This document shows, piece after piece, positions 47,614-57,341 of a stretch of DNA of 64,000 nucleotides. How positions within the stretch are numbered: position 1 is the stretch's first letter; each line of letters opens with the position of its first letter. Both the position numbers and the translations under genes were made by a program. The stretch is from Nostoc sp. B(2019) (GTDB taxonomy: Bacteria > Cyanobacteriota > Cyanobacteriia > Cyanobacteriales > Nostocaceae): contig NZ_WVID01000008.1 of assembly GCF_010091925.1 (NCBI RefSeq), positions 186,001-250,000 on the forward strand, given 5' to 3'. The notes below the pieces were generated by a model, which was given only the letters and a program-made list of their open reading frames with translations, made no database searches and had not been told where the DNA came from.

Positions 47614-49611
47614 ATGACAGAATTTGGTCTTCAAGCTCCCTTTAGTCCAACAGGTGATCAACCACAAGCGATCGCACAACTCACTACAAGTATCCAATAT
47701 GGTAATCGTTACCAAACTTTACTAGGAGCTACGGGAACTGGCAAGACATTTTCAGTAGCAGCAGTTATTGAGAAAATTGGCAAGCCAACTTTAGTTTTGG
47801 CCCATAATAAAACCCTGGCTGCACAGCTTTGTAATGAATTGCGAGAGTTCTTTCCCAACAACGCAGTTGAGTATTTTGTCAGCTACTACGATTACTATCA
47901 GCCAGAAGCTTATATTCCAGTTAGCGATACTTATATAGAAAAAACAGCTTCAATTAATGATGAAATTGATATGTTACGGCACTCAGCGACGCGATCGCTT
48001 TTTGAACGCCGTGATGTCATTGTCGTTGCTTCCATCAGTTGCATCTACGGTTTAGGAATGCCAGCAGAATACCTAAAAGCTGCCATCCCCCTCCAAATAG
48101 GTATGGAAGTTAATCAACGCCAGATTTTGCGAGATTTGGCATCGGTTCAATATAGCCGCAACGATTTAGAAATGGGTCGAGGAAAATTCCGTGTCCGGGG
48201 TGATGTCTTAGAAATTGGCCCAGCGTACGAAGACCGGATTATTCGCGTAGAATTTTTTGGCGATGAAATTGACGCCATTCGTTATATTGACCCCGTGACA
48301 GGTGAAATTCTCAAGAGTATGGAAGCGGTAAATATCTACCCCGCACGTCACTTTGTCACCCCAGAAGAACGGTTAGAAGTAGCTTGTCATGATATTGCAG
48401 CCGAATTAAAACAGCAAAAATTAGATTTCGAGGAAACAGGAAAATTATTAGAAGCGCAACGCATAGATCAGCGCACACGTTATGACCTGGAAATGTTACG
48501 TGAGGTGGGTTACTGCAACGGAGTAGAAAACTATTCTCGTCACTTAGCAGGAAGATTAGCGGGAGAACCACCAGAGTGCTTAATTGATTATTTTCCCAAA
48601 GATTGGCTATTAGTTATAGATGAATCTCACGTTACCGTGCCACAAATTCGTGGTATGTACAACGGCGACCAAGCTAGGAAAAAAGTTTTAATTGAGCATG
48701 GATTTCGACTTCCCAGCGCTGCTGATAATCGTCCTTTGAAAGCAGAAGAATTCTGGCAAAAGGTGAATCAGTGTATTTTTGTTTCAGCAACACCAGGAAA
48801 TTGGGAATTAGAAGTTTCTGAAGGTCATATAGTTGAGCAAGTAATTCGACCAACTGGCGTAATTGATCCAGAAATTTCTGTACGTCCCACAGAAGGACAA
48901 ATTGATGATTTGTTAGGAGAAATTAAAGATAGAGTTGACCTGCATGAGCGAGTGTTAATTACCACATTAACTAAGCGGATGGCGGAAGATTTAACAGAGT
49001 ATCTGCAAGACCACAGTATTCGAGTGCGGTATTTACATTCTGAGATTAATTCCATTGAGAGAATTGAGATTTTGCAGAACTTGCGTGAAGGTACATTTGA
49101 TGTATTGGTTGGAGTCAACTTGCTGCGAGAAGGTTTGGATTTACCTGAAGTTTCCTTAGTAGCAATTATGGATGCGGATAAAGAAGGTTTTTTGCGAGCC
49201 GAACGTTCCTTAATTCAAACTATTGGTAGAGCCGCGCGTCACATCCGGGGACAAGCGATTATGTACGCTGATAACCTGACAGATAGTATGATTAAAGCCA
49301 TTGACGAAACAGACAGGCGGCGTGGTATTCAAACGGCACATAATCGGCTGCATGGGATTACTCCACAACCGATTATCAAAAAATCGAGTAATGCGATTTT
49401 ATCGTTCTTAGATGTATCTCGACGGTTGAATGCAACTGACTTGAAAGTTGTAGATGAACATATAGATGAACTACCTTTAGAACAAATTCCAGAATTGATT
49501 ACTCTGTTAGAAACACAGATGAAAGAGGCGGCGAAGAAACTGGAATTTGAAGAGGCAGCAAAATTGCGCGATCGCATTAAGCATTTGCGAGATAAATTAT
49601 TAGGACGTTAA
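47614..49611 (+). CDS. uvrB: UvrABC system protein B
   Basis: UvrB, the DNA damage-verifying helicase of nucleotide excision repair, 665 residues. Walker A is [16 protein letters not shown], then the beta-hairpin [37 protein letters not shown] (DESH box), [13 protein letters not shown] and the motif QTIGRAARH. The C-terminal UVR domain that binds UvrC is present ([20 protein letters not shown]). The start is placed at ATG 47614 ([20 protein letters not shown]). The frame extends to 47590. Confidence 0.98.
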   Translation: MTEFGLQAPFSPTGDQPQAIAQLTTSIQYGNRYQTLLGATGTGKTFSVAAVIEKIGKPTLVLAHNKTLAAQLCNELREFFPNNAVEYFVSYYDYYQPEAYIPVSDTYIEKTASINDEIDMLRHSATRSLFERRDVIVVASISCIYGLGMPAEYLKAAIPLQIGMEVNQRQILRDLASVQYSRNDLEMGRGKFRVRGDVLEIGPAYEDRIIRVEFFGDEIDAIRYIDPVTGEILKSMEAVNIYPARHFVTPEERLEVACHDIAAELKQQKLDFEETGKLLEAQRIDQRTRYDLEMLREVGYCNGVENYSRHLAGRLAGEPPECLIDYFPKDWLLVIDESHVTVPQIRGMYNGDQARKKVLIEHGFRLPSAADNRPLKAEEFWQKVNQCIFVSATPGNWELEVSEGHIVEQVIRPTGVIDPEISVRPTEGQIDDLLGEIKDRVDLHERVLITTLTKRMAEDLTEYLQDHSIRVRYLHSEINSIERIEILQNLREGTFDVLVGVNLLREGLDLPEVSLVAIMDADKEGFLRAERSLIQTIGRAARHIRGQAIMYADNLTDSMIKAIDETDRRRGIQTAHNRLHGITPQPIIKKSSNAILSFLDVSRRLNATDLKVVDEHIDELPLEQIPELITLLETQMKEAAKKLEFEEAAKLRDRIKHLRDKLLGR

Positions 49612-49621
49612 CGTGAATCTT

Positions 49622-50182
49622 ATGCTCACCAATATTCGCCTAATTAGTGTTCAAGAATATCACAAAATGGCGGAAACGGGAATTTTTCATCCTGAAGAAC
49701 GCTTAGAATTAATAGCGGGACAAATCATCAGAATGTCAGCAAAAGGAACTGCTCACGAATCAGCAATTACCCGCACAGAAAGGTTATTACGTCAACGCTT
49801 GGGTGACAAAGTTTTATTAAGAATCCAGTCACCAGTGCAACTTGACGATTACTCGGAACCAGAACCAGATATTTCAGTGGTGAAGCTCAATCCATCAGAT
49901 TATGATGATCACCATCCCAATGCTTCCGAAGTGTTTTTACTTATTGAAATAGCTGATTCCAGTCTCAAGTATGATCGCGAAGTCAAAGCGATCGCATACT
50001 CTAAGTCGGGTATTATTGATTACTGGGTTTTAGATGTCGTTGGACGCAAGTTGTATATGTATCGTCTTCCCAGTCCAGATGGCTATCACAGTGAGAGCAT
50101 ACTTGCAGAGGATGTAACAATTTCACCTTTAGTATTTCCTGATTGTGCAATTGCTATTCGGGAATTATTGCGAAAAGTCTAA
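49622..50182 (+). CDS. Uma2-family (DUF820) endonuclease-like protein
   Basis: A 186-residue Uma2 protein with the PD-(D/E)XK-like pattern: RLELIAGQIIRMSAKG near the N-terminus, EPEPDISVVK (acidic motif), then VFLLIEIADSSLKYDREVK (E...K) and YWVLDVVGRKLYMY. Uma2 proteins are plentiful in cyanobacteria and their role is unknown. It begins 10 bp after uvrB and may be co-transcribed. The first start GTG (49613) and the ATG at 49622 are both possible. Confidence 0.88.
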   Translation: MLTNIRLISVQEYHKMAETGIFHPEERLELIAGQIIRMSAKGTAHESAITRTERLLRQRLGDKVLLRIQSPVQLDDYSEPEPDISVVKLNPSDYDDHHPNASEVFLLIEIADSSLKYDREVKAIAYSKSGIIDYWVLDVVGRKLYMYRLPSPDGYHSESILAEDVTISPLVFPDCAIAIRELLRKV

Positions 50183-50285
50183 GAGGCGATCGCATTAAGA
50201 TTATGTATATTGACTTTAATAAGTTTGAACTAAAACCTCACAAAAAGACTATATTCCAAACACCAGTTTTTGTGGGAAACTATTA

Positions 50286-50513
50286 ATGCACCAAGTTAGC
50301 TTAAAAGAAGCTGAGACTAGACTGGCAGAGCTCATTGAAGAAGCAGCAGGTGGGGAAGAAGTTATCATCATCCGTAGTGATGGGACATCTTTCAAAATTG
50401 TGCCGCTCAGCGCAGTAAAAGCAACTCCTAAGTTTGGCAGCGCTAAGGGGTTAGTGAGAATTTCAGATGATTTTGACGAGCCATTGGAGGACTTTGAGGA
50501 ATATGCTCCATGA
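50286..50513 (+). CDS. Phd/YefM-type antitoxin, apparently orphaned
   Basis: A 75-residue antitoxin. The N-terminal DNA-binding part is HQVSLKEAETRLAELIEEAA, followed by GEEVIIIRSDGTSFKIVPL. The acidic C-terminal arm (ISDDFDEPLEDFEEYAP) is the part that wraps a toxin. A VapC/PIN toxin normally follows at an ATGA overlap. Here the overlap is present (ATG at 50510), but the frame reads only M-K-L-L-W and stops. The toxin seems to be lost, so the antitoxin is a remnant or acts in trans. Confidence 0.85.
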   Translation: MHQVSLKEAETRLAELIEEAAGGEEVIIIRSDGTSFKIVPLSAVKATPKFGSAKGLVRISDDFDEPLEDFEEYAP

Positions 50514-50527
50514 AGCTATTGTGGTGA
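50510..50527 (+). pseudogene. Start of a lost VapC-type toxin gene
   Basis: ATGAAGCTATTGTGGTGA: the first codons encode M-K-L-L, the usual beginning of PIN toxins (MKLLLDTH-type), then a stop. No PIN motifs can be followed further in any frame by eye. Confidence 0.4.
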
Positions 50528-50858
50528 GCGATGCAACGGACTGTCGTAAGCTACTTGTGCTGAGTTCAAGGTTACTTGTCGCCGCTGATTTGAGCCGTTA
50601 GCTAGCTGAGGTTGTCTGTTGAGGCATGACGGTAAAGTTTTCTTTTAGAAGCGATCGCCTAATCTACTACACATCTGATTGTACATACCACTTCTAGCCA
50701 GAATAATCGCCTACAATAGCGATTCTGACACAGTGTGCGATCGCATTAAACATCTGCGGGATAAAATGCTAGAGCATTAGTGCTTAGTCAGGGTAGCAAT
50801 AAAAAAACGCCCTGTTTTCGCTATCCTAGATAAAGTGAATCATTAAGAAATCGCGCCG
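50528..50858. other. Gene-free stretch
   Basis: 331 bp without a frame of note. It has HIP1-type sites (near 50651 and 50738). A partial copy of the uvrB 3' text (GATCGCATTAAACATCTGCG) near 50739-50770 echoes 49570-49590, which may be chance or a small duplication. Confidence 0.35.
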
Positions 50859-51440
50859 ATGGTTGCTTTACCCGATCACATTTTGATGAGTGCAGAGGAA
50901 TATCTGATTTGGGAACCCACCCAAGAGCTACGCTACGAGTATTGGGATGGCGAAGTTGTGGCGATGAGCGGTGGTACACGCAACCATAATCGGGTTTCTG
51001 CAAATTTCTTTAAGCTTCTAGATGATGCCCTAGGAGATCGCTCCTGTGAAGTATACATTGTAGATGTAAAGGTGCAGGTCGAACCGGGGCAAAAATATTT
51101 TTATCCAGATGTGGTGGTGACTTGCGATCAGCGCGATCGCGAACCACAATTGGTACAATTTCCCTGCTTAATTATCGAAGTACTATCACCTTCAACAGAA
51201 GCAGCCGACAGAGGGAAAAAGTTTGCCAAATATCGCCAATCTCCAACCTTGCAAGAATATGTCTTAGTACAAGTAGCTCAACCGGGTGTGGAAGTGTTTC
51301 GGCGTAACGAACAAGGAAAATGGGTGCTATCGGAGTATAATTTGGGCGAGATATTGCGGCTGGAATCGGTGAATGTGGAAATAGCTATTGCTCATTTGTA
51401 TCGCCAAGTGCAGTTTGAAACCGAAGCCATCGAAAATTGA
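50859..51440 (+). CDS. Uma2-family (DUF820) endonuclease-like protein
   Basis: A 193-residue Uma2 protein, distinct from the copy at 49622. The pattern is LRYEYWDGEVVAMSGGTRNH, FYPDVVVTCD (acidic motif), LIIEVLSPSTEAADRGKKFAKY (E...K) and LQEYVLVQVAQPGVEVFRR, typical of the larger subgroup. No RBS was recognised with confidence. Two Uma2 genes and an antitoxin within 2 kb suggest an accessory pocket after uvrB. Confidence 0.9.
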   Translation: MVALPDHILMSAEEYLIWEPTQELRYEYWDGEVVAMSGGTRNHNRVSANFFKLLDDALGDRSCEVYIVDVKVQVEPGQKYFYPDVVVTCDQRDREPQLVQFPCLIIEVLSPSTEAADRGKKFAKYRQSPTLQEYVLVQVAQPGVEVFRRNEQGKWVLSEYNLGEILRLESVNVEIAIAHLYRQVQFETEAIEN

Positions 51441-51592
51441 AAAGATGATTGATGAAGATGTGTAGATGCGCCGAGGAATATACTCAAAAGCCTGTAATTA
51501 GTACAAAACCAAGTGAAGATACGGAAAATTTTTGTCTATCGTTTCAGCTCAAGTAATAAGCTCGCCTGATCTTTAGCAAATTCGAGGATATG

Positions 51593-51621
51593 GCGATGGC
51601 TACGCCCGCCGTAGGCATCGC
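51593..51621. repeat. Palindromic dispersed repeat
   Basis: GCGATGGCTACG and CGTAGGCATCGC form an interrupted 12-bp stem around CCCGC, a typical Nostoc hairpin repeat. An overlapping 72-codon frame encodes AYGGRSHRH from it and is not trusted. Confidence 0.7.
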
Positions 51622-51719
51622 ATAATTCATATTGTGATTCAGCAACGCTAATTTTAGCATTAGGAATTGACATGGCTGAGGCGCGATCGCTTGTCTTATG
51701 ACAAAAGTATCTAGAATCC

Positions 51720-52742
51720 CTAAATCGAATAATACAAAGGAAAAGATTTCGCATCCTTCGGCTTCACATACACCCGTTGTTGCGGTTCTAACTCCAATTG
51801 GTTAAAGCGATCGCGTGTTAAATGTGCTGTCACCACTTGCCCATCATCTAACGTTAATTCTACTTGAATTTCCCAACCCAAATGTATCAAACGGCTAACT
51901 GTCGCCGGTGCAGTAGCGCCGTTGGCAACCTTTTCTACAATCACATCTTGCGGACGCAGAAATACTTCTGGATGTGGCGAATCGAATCCACTGCTTTGGA
52001 AAATCCTTGAGGTACTGGGTAACACGTTCACCGGCCCAATGAAGCTCATCACAAATGCTGTGGCAGGATTATCGTAAATTTCTGCTGGCGTCCCCACCTG
52101 TTCTACACGCCCTTGATTCATCACCACAACTTCATCGGAGACTTCCATTGCTTCCTCTTGGTCATGAGTAACGAAAACAGTGGTAACATGAACTTCATCA
52201 TGGAGGCGGCGTAACCATGCCCGCAAATCTTTACGGACTTTAGCATCAAGTGCGCCAAAAGGTTCATCTAGCAATAACACGTCGGGTTCTACGGCTAGTG
52301 ATCTTGCTAAGGCTACCCGTTGTCTTTGACCACCAGAAAGTTGTGATGGGTAGCGATCGCCTAGTCCACTCAACTGCACCAATTCCAGCAATTGTTCTAC
52401 TCGCCCTTTAATCTTTTTTGTTGGGGCCTTGCGGATTTCTAAGCCAAAAGCAATATTTTGCCGTACAGTCAGATGCTTAAATAGGGCATAGTGTTGAAAC
52501 ACAAACCCAATATTTCGCTCTTGCACACTTTGATAAGTAGCATCCTTCCCAGTCAGCAAGATTTTGCCGCTATCTGGCATTTCTAAACCCGCAATTAATC
52601 GTAGCAAGGTAGATTTACCTGAGCCTGATGGCCCTAGTAAGGCAACCAGCGAACCACTTTTAATTTCTAGGCTGACCTGATCAACTGCCTTGAAACTCCC
52701 GAATTGCTTGGATACGTTCTCAACTACTATGCCCACTGTCAC
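51720..52742 (-). CDS. cysA: Sulfate/thiosulfate ABC transporter ATP-binding protein
   Basis: A 340-residue ATPase. Walker A is [17 protein letters not shown]-loop [15 protein letters not shown], signature [15 protein letters not shown], Walker [14 protein letters not shown] and the H-loop [17 protein letters not shown] domain fills the C-terminal 100 residues ([12 protein letters not shown] and [20 protein letters not shown]). The short spacing and FHxALF-type Q-loop are as in CysA. The partner permeases (cysT, cysW) and the sulfate-binding protein are not in this window. Confidence 0.9.
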   Translation of the reverse strand: MTVGIVVENVSKQFGSFKAVDQVSLEIKSGSLVALLGPSGSGKSTLLRLIAGLEMPDSGKILLTGKDATYQSVQERNIGFVFQHYALFKHLTVRQNIAFGLEIRKAPTKKIKGRVEQLLELVQLSGLGDRYPSQLSGGQRQRVALARSLAVEPDVLLLDEPFGALDAKVRKDLRAWLRRLHDEVHVTTVFVTHDQEEAMEVSDEVVVMNQGRVEQVGTPAEIYDNPATAFVMSFIGPVNVLPSTSRIFQSSGFDSPHPEVFLRPQDVIVEKVANGATAPATVSRLIHLGWEIQVELTLDDGQVVTAHLTRDRFNQLELEPQQRVYVKPKDAKSFPLYYSI

Positions 52743-53074
52743 TACCTCTGCAACTAATCTACGGTTTTTTGCTGGGTTTACCGTGTCTTACATATACCAT
52801 AGACAATTGCGTTTGGATTAACAAGATTTAGTAATTGCAGCGATGCTAGCTTGTTTAGTCAGAGAATCGAAAAATGAACTTTGCATACTTGATAATGACC
52901 CAATAGAAACAAGAGAGGGGATAAATTTACAATTCCCAATTAGCGATCGCACTGTTTGTATCGAAATATTAAGGTATATTGCATTTCAGTCGAAACCTGG
53001 AGGTAGAGCGCAAAATCAGCCAAAAGACCGTGATACGATGCTTTCGGTAAATGTGAAGATTGGGAGAAAGACCT
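52743..53074. other. Gene-free stretch between cysA and chlP
   Basis: 332 bp, between divergent genes, so it should hold both promoters. A 95-codon plus-strand frame (52843-53130) overlaps chlP, has no family pattern and is rejected. One HIP1 site occurs near 52944. Confidence 0.4.
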
Positions 53075-54295
53075 TTGACACTACGGGTTGCTGTTATTGG
53101 GTCGGGCCCTGCTGGTTCATCTGCCGCTGAAACACTGGCTGCATCAGGGATCGAAACCTATCTGTTTGAGCGGAAGCTAGACAATGCTAAGCCTTGTGGG
53201 GGTGCAATTCCCCTCTGTATGGTGAGTGAGTTTGGCTTACCACCAGAGATTATCGACCGTCGGGTACGGAAGATGAAGATGATTTCGCCCTCGAATCGCG
53301 AGGTTGATATCAATCTGATAAAAGAAGATGAATATATAGGAATGTGCCGCCGTGAGGTGCTGGATGGCTTCCTGCGGGATCGTGCGGCAAAACTAGGCGC
53401 AAATTTAATTAATGCCACTGTTCATAAACTCGATATACCCACTAATAATACTGACCCCTATACCATCCATTACGTTGACCATACAGAAGGCGGCGCACAG
53501 GGGATTGCCAAAACCCTGAAAGTGGATTTAATTATTGGGGCAGATGGGGCAAATTCCCGTATTGCCAAAGAAATGGACGCTGGGGATTACAATTATGCGA
53601 TCGCTTTCCAAGAGCGCATTCGCTTACCCCAAGACAAAATGGCATACTATAACGACCTCGCCGAAATGTATGTCGGTGATGACGTTTCTACTGACTTCTA
53701 CGCTTGGGTTTTCCCCAAATATGACCACGTAGCTGTCGGTACTGGCACAATGCACGTTAACAAAGCCAGCATCAAACAGTTACAAGCCGGTATCCGGGCC
53801 CGCGCTTCCGAGAAACTTGCAGGTGGCCAAATTATTAAAGTAGAAGCGCACCCCATTCCCGAACATCCCCGTCCTCGCCGCGTTGTCGGTCGAATCGCTT
53901 TGGTAGGCGATGCTGCTGGCTACGTTACCAAGTCATCTGGTGAAGGTATTTATTTTGCCGCTAAATCTGGGCGGATGTGTGCTGAAGTAATTGTAGAAGC
54001 TTCTAACAGTGGCAACCGTATTCCCACAGAAGGGGATCTCAAGATTTATCTGAAGCGTTGGGATAAAAAATACGGACTCACTTACAAAGTGTTGGATATT
54101 CTACAAAGCGTGTTCTATCGTTCTGACGCCACCCGCGAAGCGTTTGTAGAAATGTGCGGTGATCTTGATGTACAGCGGTTAACATTCGATAGTTATTTAT
54201 ATAAGACTGTTGTCCCAGCTAATCCCATCACTCAAATGAAAATTACTGCCAAAACTATTGGTAGCTTAATTCGGGGTAATGCTCTTGCTCCCTAG
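53075..54295 (+). CDS. chlP: Geranylgeranyl reductase
   Basis: ChlP reduces geranylgeranyl to phytyl for chlorophyll a and tocopherol. The FAD fold opens TLRVAVIGSGPAGSSAAETL, followed by ETYLFERKLDNAKPCGGAIP, LIIGADGANSRIAKEM, FYAWVFPKYDHVAVGTG and the second FAD motif GRIALVGDAAGYVTKSSGEG. The start is placed at a TTG at 53075, because GGGAGAAAG lies eight bases before it. No ATG fits. A longer frame starts with TTG at 53060. The protein is 406 residues, the family length. Confidence 0.95.
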   Translation: MTLRVAVIGSGPAGSSAAETLAASGIETYLFERKLDNAKPCGGAIPLCMVSEFGLPPEIIDRRVRKMKMISPSNREVDINLIKEDEYIGMCRREVLDGFLRDRAAKLGANLINATVHKLDIPTNNTDPYTIHYVDHTEGGAQGIAKTLKVDLIIGADGANSRIAKEMDAGDYNYAIAFQERIRLPQDKMAYYNDLAEMYVGDDVSTDFYAWVFPKYDHVAVGTGTMHVNKASIKQLQAGIRARASEKLAGGQIIKVEAHPIPEHPRPRRVVGRIALVGDAAGYVTKSSGEGIYFAAKSGRMCAEVIVEASNSGNRIPTEGDLKIYLKRWDKKYGLTYKVLDILQSVFYRSDATREAFVEMCGDLDVQRLTFDSYLYKTVVPANPITQMKITAKTIGSLIRGNALAP

Positions 54296-54314
54296 TTGAG
54301 TGCTGAAGCGCGGT

Positions 54315-54340
54315 AGCGGGGCGTTTAGCCCGTGCTGAGT
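54315..54340 (+). repeat. 26-bp dispersed repeat, copy 1
   Basis: AGCGGGGCGTTTAGCCCGTG (then CTGAGT) recurs exactly as its reverse complement at 63154-63179. Both copies lie close to the 3' end of a gene. Confidence 0.85.
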
Positions 54341-54532
54341 AGTGAGATTGGAGCAGATAATTTACAATGTTGAATTGTGAATTGTCTGCTCCTTTGCTAT
54401 TTTTGTCTACAAGAGCACTTAGTATCAGCTTGATAATAAACAAAGCAACCAATTTAGCGATCGCACAACCATAACGCAAATAGAAATTAACGTCTGAAAT
54501 GTTTGTAACAGTGCGATCGCCTCATACTTTAA

Positions 54533-54559
54533 TAAAAACCCCCGGTAGCTAACCAGGGG
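54533..54559 (-). terminator. Intrinsic terminator on the minus strand
   Basis: Minus strand: CCCC-T-GGT, loop TAGCT, ACCGGGGG, then TTTTTATT. No minus-strand gene ends here. It could bidirectionally assist chlP, but has no T tract on the plus side. Confidence 0.65.
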
Positions 54560-54647
54560 CAATGCAAGTCAGTACTTTTCGCATGGAATATATCCACTTC
54601 AATACCATAGCAACCCTCTAATCTAGAGATCTGCCATTTTGCCAAGC

Positions 54648-54678
54648 AAAAAAAGCCCTCGGTTGATTACTGAGGGCT
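54648..54678 (-). terminator. Second intrinsic terminator on the minus strand
   Basis: Minus strand: AGCCCTC, 11-nt loop, GAGGGCT, then seven T. It lies 100 bp from the first terminator and also lacks an obvious minus-strand gene. Confidence 0.7.
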
Positions 54679-54953
54679 GGTTTCTTTAGATAGCGGTAAT
54701 ATACAAAGTTATTATTCCCAAATAAGGGAGTAAATGATACTATCACAGTCCCGGTGAAGTGATATGGCTCATAGCATATAGATTAGGGCATTTTGAAGCC
54801 GTGAATAATTGGAATAGTAATGATTTTGACTCCTGTCTCCTGCTATATAGACAACTACAGAGGGCAAACTATTCATATTGCTCATATCATAAACTGGGGT
54901 ATAAATTAATCTCAGCCATTGTTGAATATTAAGAGATTATAGTGACACCGAAT

Positions 54954-55724
54954 ATGAAGAACCACATTTTTGCCACAGCAACATTTATAGCTACAATCAG
55001 CTTATCAACAACCGTCCAGGCAGCGAATTCTGAGCATGTAAGGCAGTTATTGGCAACTAAACAATGTCAAAACTGTGACTTAAGCAGTGCAGGTTTAGTA
55101 TTGGCTGAATTATCTGGAGCCAATTTGAGCGGCGCTAATCTCACAGGTGCTAATCTCAGCCGTGCAAACTTGAGCGGCGCTGATTTGAGGGGTGCAAACT
55201 TGAGCGGTGCTGGTTTATTTGGTGTTAACTTGAGCGAGGCTCAACTCAGTGGTGCAAATCTGGCGGGTGCTGATTTGAGAAATACCTATCTAACGAATGC
55301 AGAATTTAAAGGTGCTTACCTAAATGGTGCTAACTTCCAAGGTGCAGTTGGCATCCCATCACAAATTGCCACACCAGAGGAATTTTACGCCTGGGGCGTA
55401 GCAGAAGCAGAAAAAGGCAACCAACAGCAAGCAATCAGTTATTTCAATCAAGCGATCGCCATTAAACCTGAATACGCAGGTGCTTATTTAGCGCGTGGTG
55501 TCGCCCGCTACCAAGCTTTGGACAGACAAGGTGCATTTCAAGATGCTCAAATTGCTGAAAAAATGTTTACAACCCAAAATAATGGCCCTGGAATGCAAAC
55601 AGCACAGGCTTTTATGAAAGAACTGCAAACACCTCCAACAGAGAAAGTAAGTACTGGTAAACCCAGTTTTTTCGATTTTTTGGGAAGTCTTGGCTCAGTC
55701 TTGCTTCAGTTTTTACCTTTTTAG
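54954..55724 (+). CDS. Secreted pentapeptide-repeat protein with a TPR-like segment
   Basis: A 256-residue exported protein. The signal peptide is FATATFIATISLSTTVQA. A Cys pair follows (KQCQNCDLS), then about 14 pentapeptide units of A(D/N)LSG type (ANLSGANLTGANLSRANLSG), which form a right-handed beta helix. Residues about 145-205 (WGVAEAEKGNQQQAISYFNQ, AIAIKPEYAGAYLARGVARY) make a tetratricopeptide pair. The tail is hydrophobic (FFDFLGSLGSVLLQFLPF). It probably acts in the periplasm or at a membrane. The start is placed at ATG 54954. A GTG lies at 54942. Confidence 0.85.
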   Translation: MKNHIFATATFIATISLSTTVQAANSEHVRQLLATKQCQNCDLSSAGLVLAELSGANLSGANLTGANLSRANLSGADLRGANLSGAGLFGVNLSEAQLSGANLAGADLRNTYLTNAEFKGAYLNGANFQGAVGIPSQIATPEEFYAWGVAEAEKGNQQQAISYFNQAIAIKPEYAGAYLARGVARYQALDRQGAFQDAQIAEKMFTTQNNGPGMQTAQAFMKELQTPPTEKVSTGKPSFFDFLGSLGSVLLQFLPF

Positions 55725-55798
55725 AAAGATGAGAGAGTAGGGGGAGAAAATAATTAATTAGGACTTACGCAAAAAACCTGACCCTTGACCATTAACTC

Positions 55799-56422
55799 AT
55801 GAGTTTATCCAGCGAATTGTGGACAGCAAATCAAGATTTAGCCGAAGCTTGTCTAGAACATCCTTTTGTTCAAGGCATTGGCGACGGTACTCTTGAACAG
55901 TCAAAGTTTGCTTACTACGTAGGGCAAGATGCTTTTTTCTTGGAAGCCTTTGCCCGCGCGTACAGCATAGCCGCAGCTAAAGCACCTGATTGGATAGGTT
56001 TCACCACCTTTCATAACCTAGCTGGTGGAGTCTTAGAAGAACTGCGGCTACATGAAAGCTATGCTTCTCAGTGGGGGGTCAATTTGCACTCTGTAGAACC
56101 TGGAGCCGCCACGCGCCGCTACACTGACTTTTTGTTAGCAACTGCTTGGGGTGGAGATGTGGGTTTAACTGCTGCGGCCATGTCTCCCTGTATGCGTCTG
56201 TATGCCTTTTTGGGAGAAGAGTTGGCTAGTAGTGGCATCCCCAATCATCAATATGCAGACTGGATTCGTACTTATGGCAGTGCAGATTTTCAACCACTGG
56301 CGCAACAATTAGAAAGTTTGGTTGACAATTACGCTACTGCTAAAGCTCTAGTCCATTCAACTTATCGCTATGCTATGTTTTGCGAGCGAGACTTTTTCCA
56401 AGCTGCATGGGCAGAATCATGA
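55799..56422 (+). CDS. tenA: TenA-family protein (thiaminase II-like)
   Basis: A 207-residue all-helical TenA protein. It shows FAYYVGQDAFFLEAFARAY, the active-site Cys in AAMSPCMRLYAFLG, and the C-terminal Glu in FCERDFFQAAW. TenA enzymes salvage the pyrimidine of thiamin by hydrolysing aminopyrimidines. Both the Cys and the late Glu of the active group are kept. A truncated GGACTTACGCA repeat lies about 30 bp upstream. No thi genes are nearby. Confidence 0.9.
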   Translation: MSLSSELWTANQDLAEACLEHPFVQGIGDGTLEQSKFAYYVGQDAFFLEAFARAYSIAAAKAPDWIGFTTFHNLAGGVLEELRLHESYASQWGVNLHSVEPGAATRRYTDFLLATAWGGDVGLTAAAMSPCMRLYAFLGEELASSGIPNHQYADWIRTYGSADFQPLAQQLESLVDNYATAKALVHSTYRYAMFCERDFFQAAWAES

Positions 56423-56598
56423 TGAGGAAGAAAATAACTCTTGACTTTTGACCTTTAACCCTTGGCCCTTCCATTAATTGATACAAGTGCTTATTGCCAA
56501 GCAAGAGCAAGACTACCAGAGAGATTATTAGAAAAACTTTTTGGCAAAGCTGCACAAAGTTTAGAAGAGAAAGTGACAAGTGTCAGGTTTGGGCGGTT

Positions 56599-57267
56599 CT
56601 AGGTTTCGTTCTCGACCTCAGCCTCCATCAGCTTCGCGATCGCTGGACGCTTGCTACAGCGCTGTAGCCATCCCGTGACGTTGGGGAACGGCGTCAGATC
56701 GACCTCCATCGTCCCGATCCAGCCGACGAAGCCTTGCAGATGCGTGTCCACAAGACTGTAGTCGCCGAGCAAGAACGATTTCCCCTCTAGTCCGCTGTCG
56801 AGAATTCTGAGACAGACGGCAAGATCTGCCTTTGCCTTCTCCACTGCGATCGCGCTGCGCTGTTCGGGGGACACCCAGTCCAACGAGTTAGACTGAACTG
56901 CTCCTTCACTGCTAGTCGGCAACGACGCGGACAATCGTCCTGCTGCTTCGGCGAGCGTGACGTTGCTCCAGGCGATCCACTTCATCGCTTCGCCGCGCTT
57001 CGGCCCCGGCTCAGGGTAAAGCTTGGACTCCACGCCGAAGATCTCACCGAGGTACATCGTGATGGCGGATGACTCCCAAATCGGCGTCCCCTCATGCACG
57101 ATCGCGGGAACCCTTCCGTTCGGGTTAACCTTGAGGAAGTCCGGCTTTCTAGTGTCACCTGCGCTGATGTCGAGCTTCACGCGCTCACACGGCGTGCCAA
57201 GCTCTGCAAGAACGGCTGCGGTGATACTCGATGTAGACATGGGGACGTAATAAAACGTTATGCTCAT
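56599..57267 (-). CDS. Glutathione S-transferase, GC-rich and probably acquired
   Basis: A 222-residue GST. The N-terminal thioredoxin-like half shows ITFYYVPMSTSSITAAVLAE, VNPNGRVPAIVHEG (cis-Pro) and WESSAITMYLGE (the ES glutathione contact). The helical C-terminal half has LDSGLEGKSFLLGDYSLVDT with the conserved Asp. Codons are visibly more GC-rich than those of neighbours. An attC-like inverted repeat lies 75 bp upstream. The gene has no close partner. Its substrate is unknown. Together these facts suggest arrival on a gene cassette. Confidence 0.9.
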   Translation of the reverse strand: MSITFYYVPMSTSSITAAVLAELGTPCERVKLDISAGDTRKPDFLKVNPNGRVPAIVHEGTPIWESSAITMYLGEIFGVESKLYPEPGPKRGEAMKWIAWSNVTLAEAAGRLSASLPTSSEGAVQSNSLDWVSPEQRSAIAVEKAKADLAVCLRILDSGLEGKSFLLGDYSLVDTHLQGFVGWIGTMEVDLTPFPNVTGWLQRCSKRPAIAKLMEAEVENET

Positions 57268-57341
57268 CGATTGTTTCTTCTAATCTTTGATTGTCAACTT
57301 TGGGTCGAAAGCAGTCGGTGACGCTAGCTGTCGTCTGCGCC

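Larger units (their letters stand above)
54296..54953. other. Gene-free stretch with two minus-oriented terminators
   Basis: No coding region. It contains a dispersed repeat (54315-54340) and two hairpins that are proper terminators only for minus-strand transcripts (54533-54559 and 54648-54678). A minus-strand TATAAT lies near 54933. A small RNA between these marks is possible. Confidence 0.5.

Noticed and set aside
51536-51754. 72-codon minus-strand frame downstream of the cysA gene
   Set aside because: It overlaps the cysA end and includes a palindromic dispersed repeat (AYGGRSHRH). No known pattern.
52843-53130. 95-codon plus-strand frame
   Set aside because: Overlaps the chlP start in another frame and has no family pattern.
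54978-55360. Short tandem DNA repeats that could suggest a CRISPR-like array
   Set aside because: They are the codons of pentapeptide units in the gene at 54954, without spacers.
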